Shown: piece after piece, positions 16,254 to 24,898 of the stretch
Numbering within the stretch: the first letter of the stretch is position 1
How the letters are laid out: each line of letters starts with the position of its first letter
Source of the DNA: Palsa-892 sp035295845
Lineage (GTDB): Bacteria > Pseudomonadota > Alphaproteobacteria > Rhizobiales > Xanthobacteraceae
Reading direction: 5' to 3'
DNA: 64,000 nt
NCBI GenBank assembly: GCA_035295845.1
Contig: DATGIF010000015.1
Location: 62,001 to 126,000 of the forward strand
Program-made: the position numbers and the translations under genes
Notes under the pieces: generated by a model
Seen by the model: the letters and a program-made list of their open reading frames with translations, nothing else
What the model was told of the DNA's origin: nothing
Database searches by the model: none

Positions 16254-18239
16254 ATGATGCCGTTCAAGCCGCCGGCGCTCACAAACGCTCGGGAAAAGCT
16301 CGACGCGCTATACCCGAACCTCATGTTGCTGCCCACGAAAACGTATGCGCCCGGAGCGATCGTACTCGGACTGACAAACGATGTGCCTGTCACTTTATCG
16401 AGCCGACCACGTTTCGAGCACAGTCATATAGTCGGCACAACGGGTTCCGGAAAATCAAACTTACTTGAACATTTGATCCGGCAAGATATCAAAAATGGTG
16501 ACGGCGTTTGCGTCGTTGACCCGCACGGCAATCATCCGGACAGTTTGTACCGCTCACTCATCACCTGGCTATTCGGTAGGGGATATAACAAAAGTCGCAC
16601 CATTCATCTCATCGATCCCAATGCGACCTCGCACACGACGGGTTTCAATCCGCTTGCACTGCCTGATGCACAAACCAGCGTCTCTGTTGTTGCCGGCACA
16701 GCACTTGAAGCATTCGAGCGCGTATGGGGCGGGGAAGATACCCATAGCAAGCCGACCATCCGTCGAATTCTGAAGGCCACCTTTGCCGCATTGGCTGAGC
16801 TTGGGCTTACTCTCTCGGAAGCCATACTGCTTTTCGATCATCGCGACGTGCACGGTGTACGCGCTCTCGCGATTGAGAAACTGACTGATCGATATGCCCG
16901 TGCGGTTCTTGGTGATCTCAATCAATTGGCGCAATCCGACCGCACGGGCCTGCGTTTTCGAGATGAAGTAGTCGGCCCCATGAACCGCTTGGCTGAGTTT
17001 GTCAGTGCGCCGGCAATTCGGCGCATCATCGGTCAACGGGATAATGTGATTGATCTACAGGCAGCCATGGATGAGGGACACATCGTTCTCGTCAACTTGT
17101 CGGGAGGCGACGCGGTCAACGATGCCGACGCGGAGCTACTTGGTCGATTGCTAACGCGCTTTCTCTTTTTCCACGCTAAGCGCCGCAAGTCGAAAAAACC
17201 ATTTTGGTTTTATCTCGACGAGTGCCAACGTTATCTTTCCGGCGACGTTCCAAACTTGCTTGCGGAAGCCCGGAAATTTTGCGTGGGCGTCACGCTCTCT
17301 CACCAATGGCAATCTCAGCTAAGCAAGGATGATGAAGAAATTCTCGCAGCTGTGCACAACGCAACCAATCTCAAAGTGGCTTTCCGCATCAAACATCCGA
17401 AGGAAGCCAAGGAAATTGCCGAAGCAATTATCCCGCTCGATTTAGAGATGCCGGTAAAGACTTTAATCAAGCCAACTGTCGTGGGGCATCGTCGCGCCTG
17501 GTTCGACAATTGGAGCAAGGCCGAGCACGAAAGCTACAGCCGAAGTGTGTCGCGATCGGTGTCACATTCAGAGTCGGACACGGAAGGCGACAGTCATGCC
17601 GATATGGTGGGGGAGAGCGCCGGTTGGAGTGTCTCCAACGCGATTACCGCTAGCCAAACGTCGGCCTATGACGGAGCAAGCTTTGGGCCTTCCCAGACGA
17701 GTTTTGGCGCTAGCAGCGCGCAAACAGACGGAAGCTCAGGCGGCCGCAGCACAGCGCGCACGAGAGGGTCAAGCAGGAGCCATTCCGTCGGGACGACATC
17801 GGGTGAGACCGTCACAGAAGGCTATTCGCATGGTCATTCGGAAAGTCGCGGCGCTTCCGAAGGATTGGAGCCGATCTTTCAAGACATGCCGAGCGCCGTT
17901 CATGGCTACCAAAACATGCTGTATTTCGCGGCGCAGGCCCTTCGGTCATTGGCAGCAGGCGAAGCGTATGCGTCGTTCGTTGACGAAACAGGTATGCACT
18001 CGGGGCGGGTACGCGTTCCACGTGTTAAACAAATCTCAGTTGCAAACGAAACGTTCATCAGAATCCGTTCGCTGATCTTTTCCGAAAGCCCTTCGGCAAT
18101 CAAAACGGAGGAGGCAACAGCGCTTCTACAACAACAGGAGGAGCGGCTTTTGATGCAAGGTTCGCTAGCAATTCAATTGCCAGCCGAACCGGCCAATCCA
18201 AAGGATTTTCGTGTGCCGGCGCCGAAGGTTCGGCGATAA
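16254..18239 (+). CDS. VirD4/HerA-like AAA+ ATPase with Ser-rich insert
   Basis: A 661-aa P-loop ATPase. Walker A GTTGSGKSN is near residue 63, followed by VCVVDPHGNHPDSLYR, the strand-helix typical of TraD/VirD4/HerA proteins. Walker B with acidic pair is FWFYLDECQRY; the sensor region is SHQWQSQL. Residues about 422-532 are low-complexity, rich in Ser, Gly, Thr and Arg (SYSRSVSRSVSHSESD...), then a short folded C-terminus. Proteins of this group pump or couple DNA at membranes in conjugation. No N-terminal membrane helices are seen, so the upstream membrane protein may anchor it. Two adjacent ATGs (16254, 16257) are possible starts. Confidence 0.82.
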   Translation: MMPFKPPALTNAREKLDALYPNLMLLPTKTYAPGAIVLGLTNDVPVTLSSRPRFEHSHIVGTTGSGKSNLLEHLIRQDIKNGDGVCVVDPHGNHPDSLYRSLITWLFGRGYNKSRTIHLIDPNATSHTTGFNPLALPDAQTSVSVVAGTALEAFERVWGGEDTHSKPTIRRILKATFAALAELGLTLSEAILLFDHRDVHGVRALAIEKLTDRYARAVLGDLNQLAQSDRTGLRFRDEVVGPMNRLAEFVSAPAIRRIIGQRDNVIDLQAAMDEGHIVLVNLSGGDAVNDADAELLGRLLTRFLFFHAKRRKSKKPFWFYLDECQRYLSGDVPNLLAEARKFCVGVTLSHQWQSQLSKDDEEILAAVHNATNLKVAFRIKHPKEAKEIAEAIIPLDLEMPVKTLIKPTVVGHRRAWFDNWSKAEHESYSRSVSRSVSHSESDTEGDSHADMVGESAGWSVSNAITASQTSAYDGASFGPSQTSFGASSAQTDGSSGGRSTARTRGSSRSHSVGTTSGETVTEGYSHGHSESRGASEGLEPIFQDMPSAVHGYQNMLYFAAQALRSLAAGEAYASFVDETGMHSGRVRVPRVKQISVANETFIRIRSLIFSESPSAIKTEEATALLQQQEERLLMQGSLAIQLPAEPANPKDFRVPAPKVRR

Positions 18240-18254
18240 AGGCTGCGGTACAAT

Positions 18255-19214
18255 ATGGGAATGGACATTGCGACCAACCAGCGAGCTAAACGCTTCGAGC
18301 GCCGCACAACACCGCCAGCCTTTCAGCTCACTGATCGCGACCTCGCTCTGTTGTCGCATATCGCGCGGCATCGGTTTCTTTCCTCCGCGCACCTGGCGTC
18401 TCTCGATGGTGGAAGCCCCCAGAATGTTTTACGAGCGCTTCGGGTGCTATTCGATCACGAATACCTTGATCGCCCTCGTGAGCAACTGGCTACGATGCCA
18501 GTGGAAGGATCGCGACCTTTTGTCTATGGGCTTGGCAAACGCGGCGCGCGAGCGCTCCGCGAGCACGGTCATCGAATTAATACCGACGTGGATTGGACCG
18601 AAAAGAACAAGCGCGCCGGAAATAAGTTTATCGAGCACACGCTACAGATTGCCGATTTTATGGTTGGTCTCGAATTGGCATGTCGAATGCACAACGACGT
18701 AGGTCTGCTGCGAGAGCGTGAAATAATTCAGGCAGCGCCGGACAATACCAGGAGAGCGCGAGAACCGCTCCGGTGGCGGGTAGAGCGCATTGAGCGGGGA
18801 AGGAGAGAAATTACGACGGTAGTCCCTGACGGCCTCTTTGCCCTCACTTTCCCCGATGATACGGCCGCTTATTTTCTTCTTGAGGTAGATCGGGGGACGA
18901 TCCCGATTAACCGAACCGATGCGGAGGGTACGGCGGCTTGGCGCAAGAATATTCGATACAAACTAGAAACCTATTACGACGGCTGGAAAGCCGGGAGGCA
19001 TGTTGAACAATTTGGAGTGAAGCAAGTTCGGGTGCTGACAGTAACTAGCTCGGCGAAGCGTGTTGAGAACATGCTTGCTACGGTCGATGAAATTACCGAA
19101 GGGCGGGGCTCGAATTTCTTCCTCTTTGCGGATCGCGCGCAACTCGCGACTAGCGACCCTCTCAACGCTGAATGGGTGAGCGGAAAAGGGGAGAGGATGA
19201 GGTTGGTTGACTAG
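18255..19214 (+). CDS. Replication-relaxation family protein
   Basis: A 319-aa protein. The N-terminal winged helix reads LTDRDLALLSHIARHRFLSS followed by AHLASL and FVYGLGKRGARAL, a pattern I recognise as the replication-relaxation (Replic_Relax) family found on mobilisable plasmids and islands. The second half carries VPDGLFALTF and FLLEVDRGTIPI, which resembles a restriction-endonuclease-like core (D...E-x-D). It is the last gene of the operon, 15 bp after the ATPase. The family has been linked to plasmid replication and DNA relaxation; here it may stand in for a relaxase, which is an inference. Confidence 0.78.
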   Translation: MGMDIATNQRAKRFERRTTPPAFQLTDRDLALLSHIARHRFLSSAHLASLDGGSPQNVLRALRVLFDHEYLDRPREQLATMPVEGSRPFVYGLGKRGARALREHGHRINTDVDWTEKNKRAGNKFIEHTLQIADFMVGLELACRMHNDVGLLREREIIQAAPDNTRRAREPLRWRVERIERGRREITTVVPDGLFALTFPDDTAAYFLLEVDRGTIPINRTDAEGTAAWRKNIRYKLETYYDGWKAGRHVEQFGVKQVRVLTVTSSAKRVENMLATVDEITEGRGSNFFLFADRAQLATSDPLNAEWVSGKGERMRLVD

Positions 19215-19333
19215 TACCCCGGATAGGGGCATCAAAGTCCGCTGATCCCCAATAGCGACCATTCGACGGCTAAGTTAATTTGGCCGCTAAGTGCCACGAG
19301 CGGACATAACTATCTCGTCCTTACCGACGAAAT

Positions 19334-19783
19334 TCAAAGGCGCGGTAATCCCAGTTTTGTTCTGTTTGTATTTAAAAATCCAAGGTAATCCGATCGATTT
19401 TGATTGGTGCCAAGGCAAACGCGTTCCAATAATTCTTTAGCGCGATTTACAAAAATGCCCGCATATCCTCTTGCATCGGAGTCAGTTTCAGTCCGCAAAT
19501 TTATGTTCCTTAGTGGCTGGAAAGGTTCACCCTGCTTAGAATAATCCACTGTGACGACAAGTGGGGTTTGGTCTTTGTTATAAGTGACGCGAACCCGATA
19601 TGAGGTCATAGCTCGGTTTGTATTAGTAAATTCCAACGTACCTCCGCCAGGTATTGGGCATTTCAAGTCGACGAGAAGTTGTTGTTTCTCTTCGGGAGTA
19701 TCGACTTGGGATAATGCGACGTTGGTCAACATTTCTATTCCCAAGAGAGCTACGCTCAAAATATTCACTAGCCGCATTGCCAT
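19334..19783 (-). CDS. Secreted hypothetical protein (paralogue 2 of a tandem pair)
   Basis: A 149-aa protein with a signal-like N-terminus (LVNILSVALLGIEMLTNVAL). The mature part shares with the next upstream protein the pattern LKCP, DQTPLVVTVDY, PFQPLRNINLRT, VCLG and NRTKLG. Two Cys (in LKCP and VCLG) could form a disulfide. The family is unknown. It lies 33 bp downstream of its paralogue on the minus strand, so the two are likely one transcript. Confidence 0.6.
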   Translation of the reverse strand: MAMRLVNILSVALLGIEMLTNVALSQVDTPEEKQQLLVDLKCPIPGGGTLEFTNTNRAMTSYRVRVTYNKDQTPLVVTVDYSKQGEPFQPLRNINLRTETDSDARGYAGIFVNRAKELLERVCLGTNQNRSDYLGFLNTNRTKLGLPRL

Positions 19784-19816
19784 GCTTATTAACTCCGCGA
19801 CAATCGTAGTGAACTT

Positions 19817-20251
19817 CTACGGCATTCCTAATTTTGCTCTGTTCGCCATTAAGAGTGCAGCGTGATCCGATTTGCTTTGCTCGGAGCCAAGACAAACTTT
19901 CACCAACAAGTCGCTCGCTTGCTTTGCAAGATATTCCCCGATGGTCCTCTCGTTGGGGTCGATTTTAGTTCGCAGGTCTATTTGCCTGAGCGGCTGAAAT
20001 GGCTTTCCCGGGGGAGCAAAATCCAGTGTGACGATAAGTGGGGTTTGGTCATTGGCGAAACTAACTCGCATCCGTTGTGTGGTCCTAACTTGGTTCGCGC
20101 TTGTAAGTTCTATAGTCTTGTCACTTCCTGACGGGCATTTTAGAGCGATAGGAAGCAACCTGTCTTCGGGAGCATTGACTTGAGCGAATGTGCCGTTGGT
20201 CAACAGGGCCAATCCGACAAAAGCCGCGCTCCAAATATATGCAATTCGCAT
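19817..20251 (-). CDS. Secreted hypothetical protein (paralogue 1 of a tandem pair)
   Basis: A 144-aa protein from the ATG at 20251 (an in-frame start 24 bp upstream is possible). A signal peptide covers IAYIWSAAFVGLALLTNGTF. The body matches the downstream protein (LKCP, DQTPLIVTLDF, PFQPLRQIDLRT, VCLGS, NRAKLGMP), so the two arose by gene duplication and then diverged. A secreted, non-enzymatic role is likely but undefined. The pair is oriented opposite to the left-end operon. Confidence 0.6.
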   Translation of the reverse strand: MRIAYIWSAAFVGLALLTNGTFAQVNAPEDRLLPIALKCPSGSDKTIELTSANQVRTTQRMRVSFANDQTPLIVTLDFAPPGKPFQPLRQIDLRTKIDPNERTIGEYLAKQASDLLVKVCLGSEQSKSDHAALLMANRAKLGMP

Positions 20252-20602
20252 TGGATACTTCCGCCACCTCCCCACTCAAGAACGGCGATTAAAGTACATC
20301 AAATTGAGGCGGATGTCCGCTTTGGGTCATTCGCGGCCGAGCTACCTTGCGCCAAAATCTACCGATATTCGCTATTCCCCCGAAGCGGGCATTGATTGGC
20401 AGCTGCGATTCCCTTAGTGGGGCAAAAAAGGCATTTCCTCGGAGCCGGCACAGTTGATCGCGCGACCACGACCAGCGGTGTCAAGGTTGCGCAGCACCAG
20501 CAGGGCTTGACCTTGACGCCGGCGCCAGGCGAGGGCGTACGATGACAGTAGGGGAGAGGTCCTCAGCTCACATTCATCACTAATGACCCCGGTTAAAAGC
20601 AA
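20252..20602. other. Gene-poor stretch with rhizobial-type repeat-like sequence
   Basis: No convincing gene is seen. Around 20308-20395 the text (GGATGTCCGCTTTGGGTCAT and CGAAGCGGGCATT) resembles fragments that recur in Bradyrhizobium genomes and produce spurious short ORFs (DVRFGS.., PEAGI..). The 20440-20545 part is GC-rich like the core chromosome and may be the remnant of an older insertion. The identification rests on memory, not on a search. Confidence 0.4.
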
Positions 20603-21184
20603 ATGGCAGCTGACATTGATTCAAAACGAAAAACGCGGAGAATCGCCCAGCACGAGGCCGGCCACTATGTCGTTGCTCGCGTTCTCGGATTCACCGCGTG
20701 GGGTCCTCGTCTTAAGCTTATTACTGGCGGAGGTTACATTGGTCAGGCAGAAATTGCCCTTCAAAAAACCCTACAAACTATCGACGAAATTAAATCCTAT
20801 TTGCGCGGGCGAGCAATTGTGCTCGCAGCGGGCGCTTTAGGTGAGTCGATCGAACTTGGCAGGGTGCATCGAGTGGAGGCAGTCGATATTTTCAGGGGCG
20901 CGAGCGCTCAACAAGACTATGCCAAATATCGTGAAATGGTCTATTTAATGCGGAGCGTGGAACACGCTGCTACGGACAACCTAGAGGAGCTTGAAAAGCA
21001 ACTCAGTGAAATAGATGGAGCGATCTGGGATGAGGCAATGCAATTGGTAAGGGACGAACAAGAGTTGATAGTGGAATTAGCAAAAATGCTCGCCGCAAAG
21101 GTGAGTCGGCACGACGAATTTGTGGAGCTAACAATTGCTGAGATTGACGCACTTCCATCTATTCAAAAAAGATTTCCAGTCTGA
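20603..21184 (+). CDS. Stand-alone FtsH/M41-like metallopeptidase-domain protein
   Basis: A 193-aa protein with AQHEAGHYVVARVLGF at about residues 15-30, the HExGH zinc-binding motif of M41 (FtsH) peptidases. A later acidic stretch (GASAQQDYAKYREMV) is positioned like the third zinc ligand of FtsH. No AAA+ module is present, so substrate unfolding would have to come from elsewhere. The C-terminal half is helical and charged. It is an island gene on its own. It may be an M41-like protease or a degenerate relative; HEAGH alone does not prove activity. Confidence 0.6.
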   Translation: MAADIDSKRKTRRIAQHEAGHYVVARVLGFTAWGPRLKLITGGGYIGQAEIALQKTLQTIDEIKSYLRGRAIVLAAGALGESIELGRVHRVEAVDIFRGASAQQDYAKYREMVYLMRSVEHAATDNLEELEKQLSEIDGAIWDEAMQLVRDEQELIVELAKMLAAKVSRHDEFVELTIAEIDALPSIQKRFPV

Positions 21185-21288
21185 AATAAAAGTACATCAC
21201 TAAGAACCTACCACTTCTTAAGTCGCGAAACAGATATTGTGCGACGCTAAAATATGGCTCTGTTGAGCCGTGAAAATGAGTTTCCCTC

Positions 21289-21660
21289 TCACTTGGTCTT
21301 GGGTTTATTTTTGTGTTCTGAAAGCGGATGTTCTTTCTGGTGAATTATTGCACCAGTTTTGCGGTCTCGAAAAATTTCCTCGTACCAATTCTTTGTTCTA
21401 TCAATAACACGCCTCATCACACTCCACTTGCCCGTCTTCCGGTAATAGTCATCCCCTTCAATCACTTCACGGATTACCTTAGGTCCGCCGTCGCGATGCT
21501 TTGCATGTCGTTTTAGATACACTTCAGGCCGTTCCTGAGTATTGATTGCTTTACCGATTTGGCGCGCCCGTGATCCGCATTTGGGACATGGCCGACGGTC
21601 TGCCGGCTCGCCATCGGAAAGCGCCATTCCACAATTAGTACAAATACAGTCAGACGCCAT
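21289..21660 (-). CDS. Zinc-ribbon hypothetical protein
   Basis: A 123-aa protein with two CxxC knuckles near the N-terminus (CTNCG and CPKCGS), forming a probable four-Cys zinc ribbon. A basic, polar C-terminus follows (NWYEEIFRDRKTGAIIHQKE). No enzyme motif is seen. It lies 36 bp downstream of the HEPN-like gene on the minus strand and could be the last gene of that operon. The family is not recognised. Confidence 0.55.
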   Translation of the reverse strand: MASDCICTNCGMALSDGEPADRRPCPKCGSRARQIGKAINTQERPEVYLKRHAKHRDGGPKVIREVIEGDDYYRKTGKWSVMRRVIDRTKNWYEEIFRDRKTGAIIHQKEHPLSEHKNKPKTK

Positions 21661-21696
21661 CCGGCTTACCTTGGGCGCTTAAGGCCATGAGATATT

Positions 21697-22275
21697 TCAT
21701 GCCCCCACATTATCGCGTAAAGAGTCAAATCCACCGCGCCATTTTTCCAGCATGGCATGAAGTTCGTTCATACCTGTTTCCAGGACTTCGACGTTTATCA
21801 CGCTAATGTTTTTGAGGTGCGGGTTACCCTTTATGTCTTCTGGGTATCTAAAAACCTGTCCTGTCGGATCGATCTGGCAGAATTCAGTAATGATCTTTCC
21901 AGCGCTGTCCAGCTCAGCATCTTTGAACATTGAAAGTTTCGATTTTTGTGCCTCCGCAACAAGGATATTCCAGTTTTCAGTCAACAAGTGATTTTTTTTA
22001 TATTCAGCGGCGGATTTATTGTATTTGCTTAGCTCGGCAATTAAATATTTTACGTACAGCTCAATTCCATGCCGAAAGGAAAAGGCGGCTGGATAGATTA
22101 AAATATCAATTGCCCATTCCCCGCTCTTAATAGCATCTACAATTTTCTTCGCTCCTTCGAAGAAACCCTCGCCGTAGTCGCTGAAATCATATGGACCACC
22201 GTTATCGCCAACACATGCGTTGAGGTCCGCGTTTGGGCCAGCCCGAAAAAGCTGATTAGACTCAATCTTCGACAT
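21697..22275 (-). CDS. HEPN-like hypothetical protein
   Basis: A 192-aa, mostly helical protein. The segment AAFSFRHGIELYVKYLIAEL, followed by KNHLLTENWNIL, resembles the R-H-x-x-E-L-x-x-K ... H-x-L pattern of a HEPN-related family. HEPN proteins are often RNases or toxins in defence loci. It begins 14 bp after the Mrr-like endonuclease gene (start 22275 preferred), so it is in the same minus-strand operon. Without a search the HEPN link is moderate only. Confidence 0.5.
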   Translation of the reverse strand: MSKIESNQLFRAGPNADLNACVGDNGGPYDFSDYGEGFFEGAKKIVDAIKSGEWAIDILIYPAAFSFRHGIELYVKYLIAELSKYNKSAAEYKKNHLLTENWNILVAEAQKSKLSMFKDAELDSAGKIITEFCQIDPTGQVFRYPEDIKGNPHLKNISVINVEVLETGMNELHAMLEKWRGGFDSLRDNVGA

Positions 22276-22289
22276 GATCCCTCGCATTT

Positions 22290-23306
22290 CTATTCGTCAA
22301 GGACCAACCCCCACAGCTGCTTCAGTGGAAGTTCGGCTTGTATGTTTGCCGGCAAACGCTGATAGTTTTTCTTAATTGCCTCGACGAGCTCACCGGCATC
22401 CCAAAGGCGAATCGTAAAATACAAATGGCGAGACTCGCGTAAAACCGAGTCTTTGAAGCCGCCCCAGGAAACGACCAATCCCTGATCCGCACCGAAGCGG
22501 GGCATTACACCTTGGAGTTCTCTTACAACTCTAACGTCGGTGGGGTCATCGCTAGACTTAACTTGAACCGCAATTCGAGGCCGATCAAAACCCATAGGAC
22601 CACTACCGGCCATGATATCTACACCGCCGTCCGCACCTGGTGGCGATAAGAGGACTTGGTAGCCCTCAGCGGTTAGAACACTTGCTACGAGGCGGGAAAA
22701 CTCATGCCCACGAAACTTACGGCCGATATATTCGATGATCTGATCTGCAGCAAATTGCTCTAGATCAATCGGAGCTTCCTCTCCGTCCGGGGCGTCTGCA
22801 TCCGCCCCTTCCGTAGATGGCGCAGGGCTAATTCCCCGCGCAAGAGCAGACAATCGCTCCTCAGCGTTGTTGCGCTTTACCCTAAAGACGGTGAGGCTAC
22901 TTCCAAGTGAATAAAGTAAATCCTGATCAACTTGCGATCGCGGAATGTCAGTTCTGGTCCATTTCACCTTGCGCTGGTGTTTGGCGCCTTCAGGCGCATC
23001 CTGAACCCACTTATACGCGCCCGCGATTTGGCCAATTGCAATTGCCGAACGTGATTTCAGCGGTAATGCAATCCAATCATTTACCTGCATTCGTTCCTTA
23101 AAGGCCCAGAGTTCGCCAGTCCACATATTCAGCGTGCCGCTGCTTTGATGTGGATGAGCACTCATTACCGTTTGTTGGAGATGATCCTTATCGGATATTT
23201 GCGAAAGGTCGCCGACCTCTTCCCAACCAATGGCAACAACGTTTTTCTCTAACGCGTATTCCTCATTGTCGCCGTGCTTTCCGGCTCTGGCCACCCAGAA
23301 CGTCAT
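22290..23306 (-). CDS. Mrr-type restriction endonuclease with N-terminal PUA/EVE-like domain
   Basis: A 338-aa protein. The C-terminal Mrr_cat domain (about residues 190-310) has GADGGVDIMAG and IAVQVKSSDD, the D...QxK catalytic core of PD-(D/E)xK endonucleases, with EFSRLVASVLTAEGYQVLLS before it. The N-terminal part (FWVARAG, NVVAIGWEEVGDLS, WIALPLKSRSAIAIGQIAG) resembles PUA/EVE-like reader domains that recognise modified bases. It may therefore be a modification-dependent nuclease. It is 15 bp downstream of the TM0106-like nuclease gene. Confidence 0.78.
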   Translation of the reverse strand: MTFWVARAGKHGDNEEYALEKNVVAIGWEEVGDLSQISDKDHLQQTVMSAHPHQSSGTLNMWTGELWAFKERMQVNDWIALPLKSRSAIAIGQIAGAYKWVQDAPEGAKHQRKVKWTRTDIPRSQVDQDLLYSLGSSLTVFRVKRNNAEERLSALARGISPAPSTEGADADAPDGEEAPIDLEQFAADQIIEYIGRKFRGHEFSRLVASVLTAEGYQVLLSPPGADGGVDIMAGSGPMGFDRPRIAVQVKSSDDPTDVRVVRELQGVMPRFGADQGLVVSWGGFKDSVLRESRHLYFTIRLWDAGELVEAIKKNYQRLPANIQAELPLKQLWGLVLDE

Positions 23307-23321
23307 CAGCCTACCCCCCGG

Positions 23322-24806
23322 CTAAGAGAACCCGCGAATTCCATCTAACAATACACGCGTCGCTCGACAGTCGTCTTCGTTATAATCCAAAAGACGTTGT
23401 TTGACTGTTGGGTCTTTCTCTCGACACCAGCGATCAAACCATTCAATGGAGGCCGCGCCGGACGGGTGTGTATCGCGCCAGCCGAAGCCCAGATGCTTGG
23501 CTAACGTCTTTATCGAATGATCCCGTGTCGGCCATTCAGTCGCTTTCAACACGATGTCGTAATAAAGATCGATCGCCCGTGACGGGTCGTATAGTTTTTC
23601 GATCCGTTCGGCTGAACACACGTCTGGGTATTTTGCTTGAAGTTTGCGGTAGTGTGTTCGCTCAAATTTTGAATAGTAATAAATACCCGCATTTTCATGC
23701 GAGTTAAAATACTCCATGGCCGATGCAAATGCGCTTTTCTCCGACTCAGCGGTGGGTTCGTCTGCGAAAAAATAGACAAAGCGCTCAGTAATATTATCTT
23801 GCGAGCGGCGCTCTACGAAACCGTGCAAGTAGCAGATATCACGCATGGGGTCGTATTCGATGTCAAAAAATAATTCTGTCGGATATTTTGTTAGTTGAAT
23901 GAGTGCCTTGAGATACGGCTTTGGCGCCGGGTCCTTCAACAAGGCTGCACGTGCTTGGAAAGTTTTAAGACGATCTGGGCCTAATCCAGCGAATATCGTT
24001 TTCTTCCCTTTTATGAATCCCTCGGGATTGGACGCAGCAAGTTCAGCGATTGTTGAGATACTGCCTTGCATTGATTCGCGAATTTTCCTTCCGAGGAATG
24101 GTATGAGCGTTAGGTCGTCGGACGCCGTGAGTTTGGCAATGCAATACGTATACCAATGACATTCCTTACATACCCCCGCGTACGCGGATTGGGGAACGAA
24201 TTGGCGCGCAAGAATTGCGCGCGCACCAACTAATGCTTCTTGATATTTGTCCCAAAGCGTACCGGGGGTGCGAGGACCGCGAGCAGCCGTAAAATCGTAA
24301 ACGACCTCGTCGCCGTGAATGTCCCAAATAAATCCTCGGCGGCCGGCCGAGAGCTTTAAGCGCTCAAGAACATCGGTATATAAAGCGAGCTGAACGGCAT
24401 AATGTATCTTCGGCTTGCCATCCTCCTCTTCATCGCCGCCCTCTTCTCCCGCTCCCGATTTGATATCACCCGCTACATAACCACCTGTCTCTTTTCTCAA
24501 AAGATCAGGCTCTCCCAATAGATCGTCCGCCTGGATGCGGCCGCCATAGATGAGAGCCTCGCCGCGTTTCATTGCTTCAATGGTTTGACGTTCCTTCTCC
24601 GCGTCCTGAAGTTTGGACAAGTCGACGAATGGCAATTTTAGATTTGCAATTGTTTCGCGCTCGAACAAACTCCCCCGTTCCCAAAGTAATCGAACGAAGG
24701 GATTTATCTCGTCTCGCGCCGACTGATCGCCAAATTTGTCCAGGGCAACACGCTGGGGGCACTGTACGTAGTCGTACAAAATAGATGCAGTGACTTGCAT
24801 GCCCAT
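23322..24806 (-). CDS. TM0106 family RecB-like nuclease with RNase H-like C-terminus
   Basis: A 494-aa two-domain protein. The N-terminal PD-(D/E)xK domain shows GEPDLLRK, YVAGDIKSG and HYAVQLALYTDVL. Four Cys (YVQCPQR, and GVCKECHWYTYC) could bind an Fe-S cluster as in Cas4/AddB. The C-terminal RNase_H-like domain has ELFFDIEYDP, YYYSKFERTHYRKL and LLDYNEDDCRAT, the DxE...YNxxD exonuclease motifs. The start at 24806 has a GGAG 6 bp upstream. It is first in a minus-strand nuclease operon. Confidence 0.8.
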   Translation of the reverse strand: MGMQVTASILYDYVQCPQRVALDKFGDQSARDEINPFVRLLWERGSLFERETIANLKLPFVDLSKLQDAEKERQTIEAMKRGEALIYGGRIQADDLLGEPDLLRKETGGYVAGDIKSGAGEEGGDEEEDGKPKIHYAVQLALYTDVLERLKLSAGRRGFIWDIHGDEVVYDFTAARGPRTPGTLWDKYQEALVGARAILARQFVPQSAYAGVCKECHWYTYCIAKLTASDDLTLIPFLGRKIRESMQGSISTIAELAASNPEGFIKGKKTIFAGLGPDRLKTFQARAALLKDPAPKPYLKALIQLTKYPTELFFDIEYDPMRDICYLHGFVERRSQDNITERFVYFFADEPTAESEKSAFASAMEYFNSHENAGIYYYSKFERTHYRKLQAKYPDVCSAERIEKLYDPSRAIDLYYDIVLKATEWPTRDHSIKTLAKHLGFGWRDTHPSGAASIEWFDRWCREKDPTVKQRLLDYNEDDCRATRVLLDGIRGFS

Positions 24807-24898
24807 CCCCCACTCCACCGCTGGCCATTATTGAACAAATCAGTGGGACAACTCAAAGGCGAGCATATTCTTCTAAATCGGTTACGCCAATAGATAGA

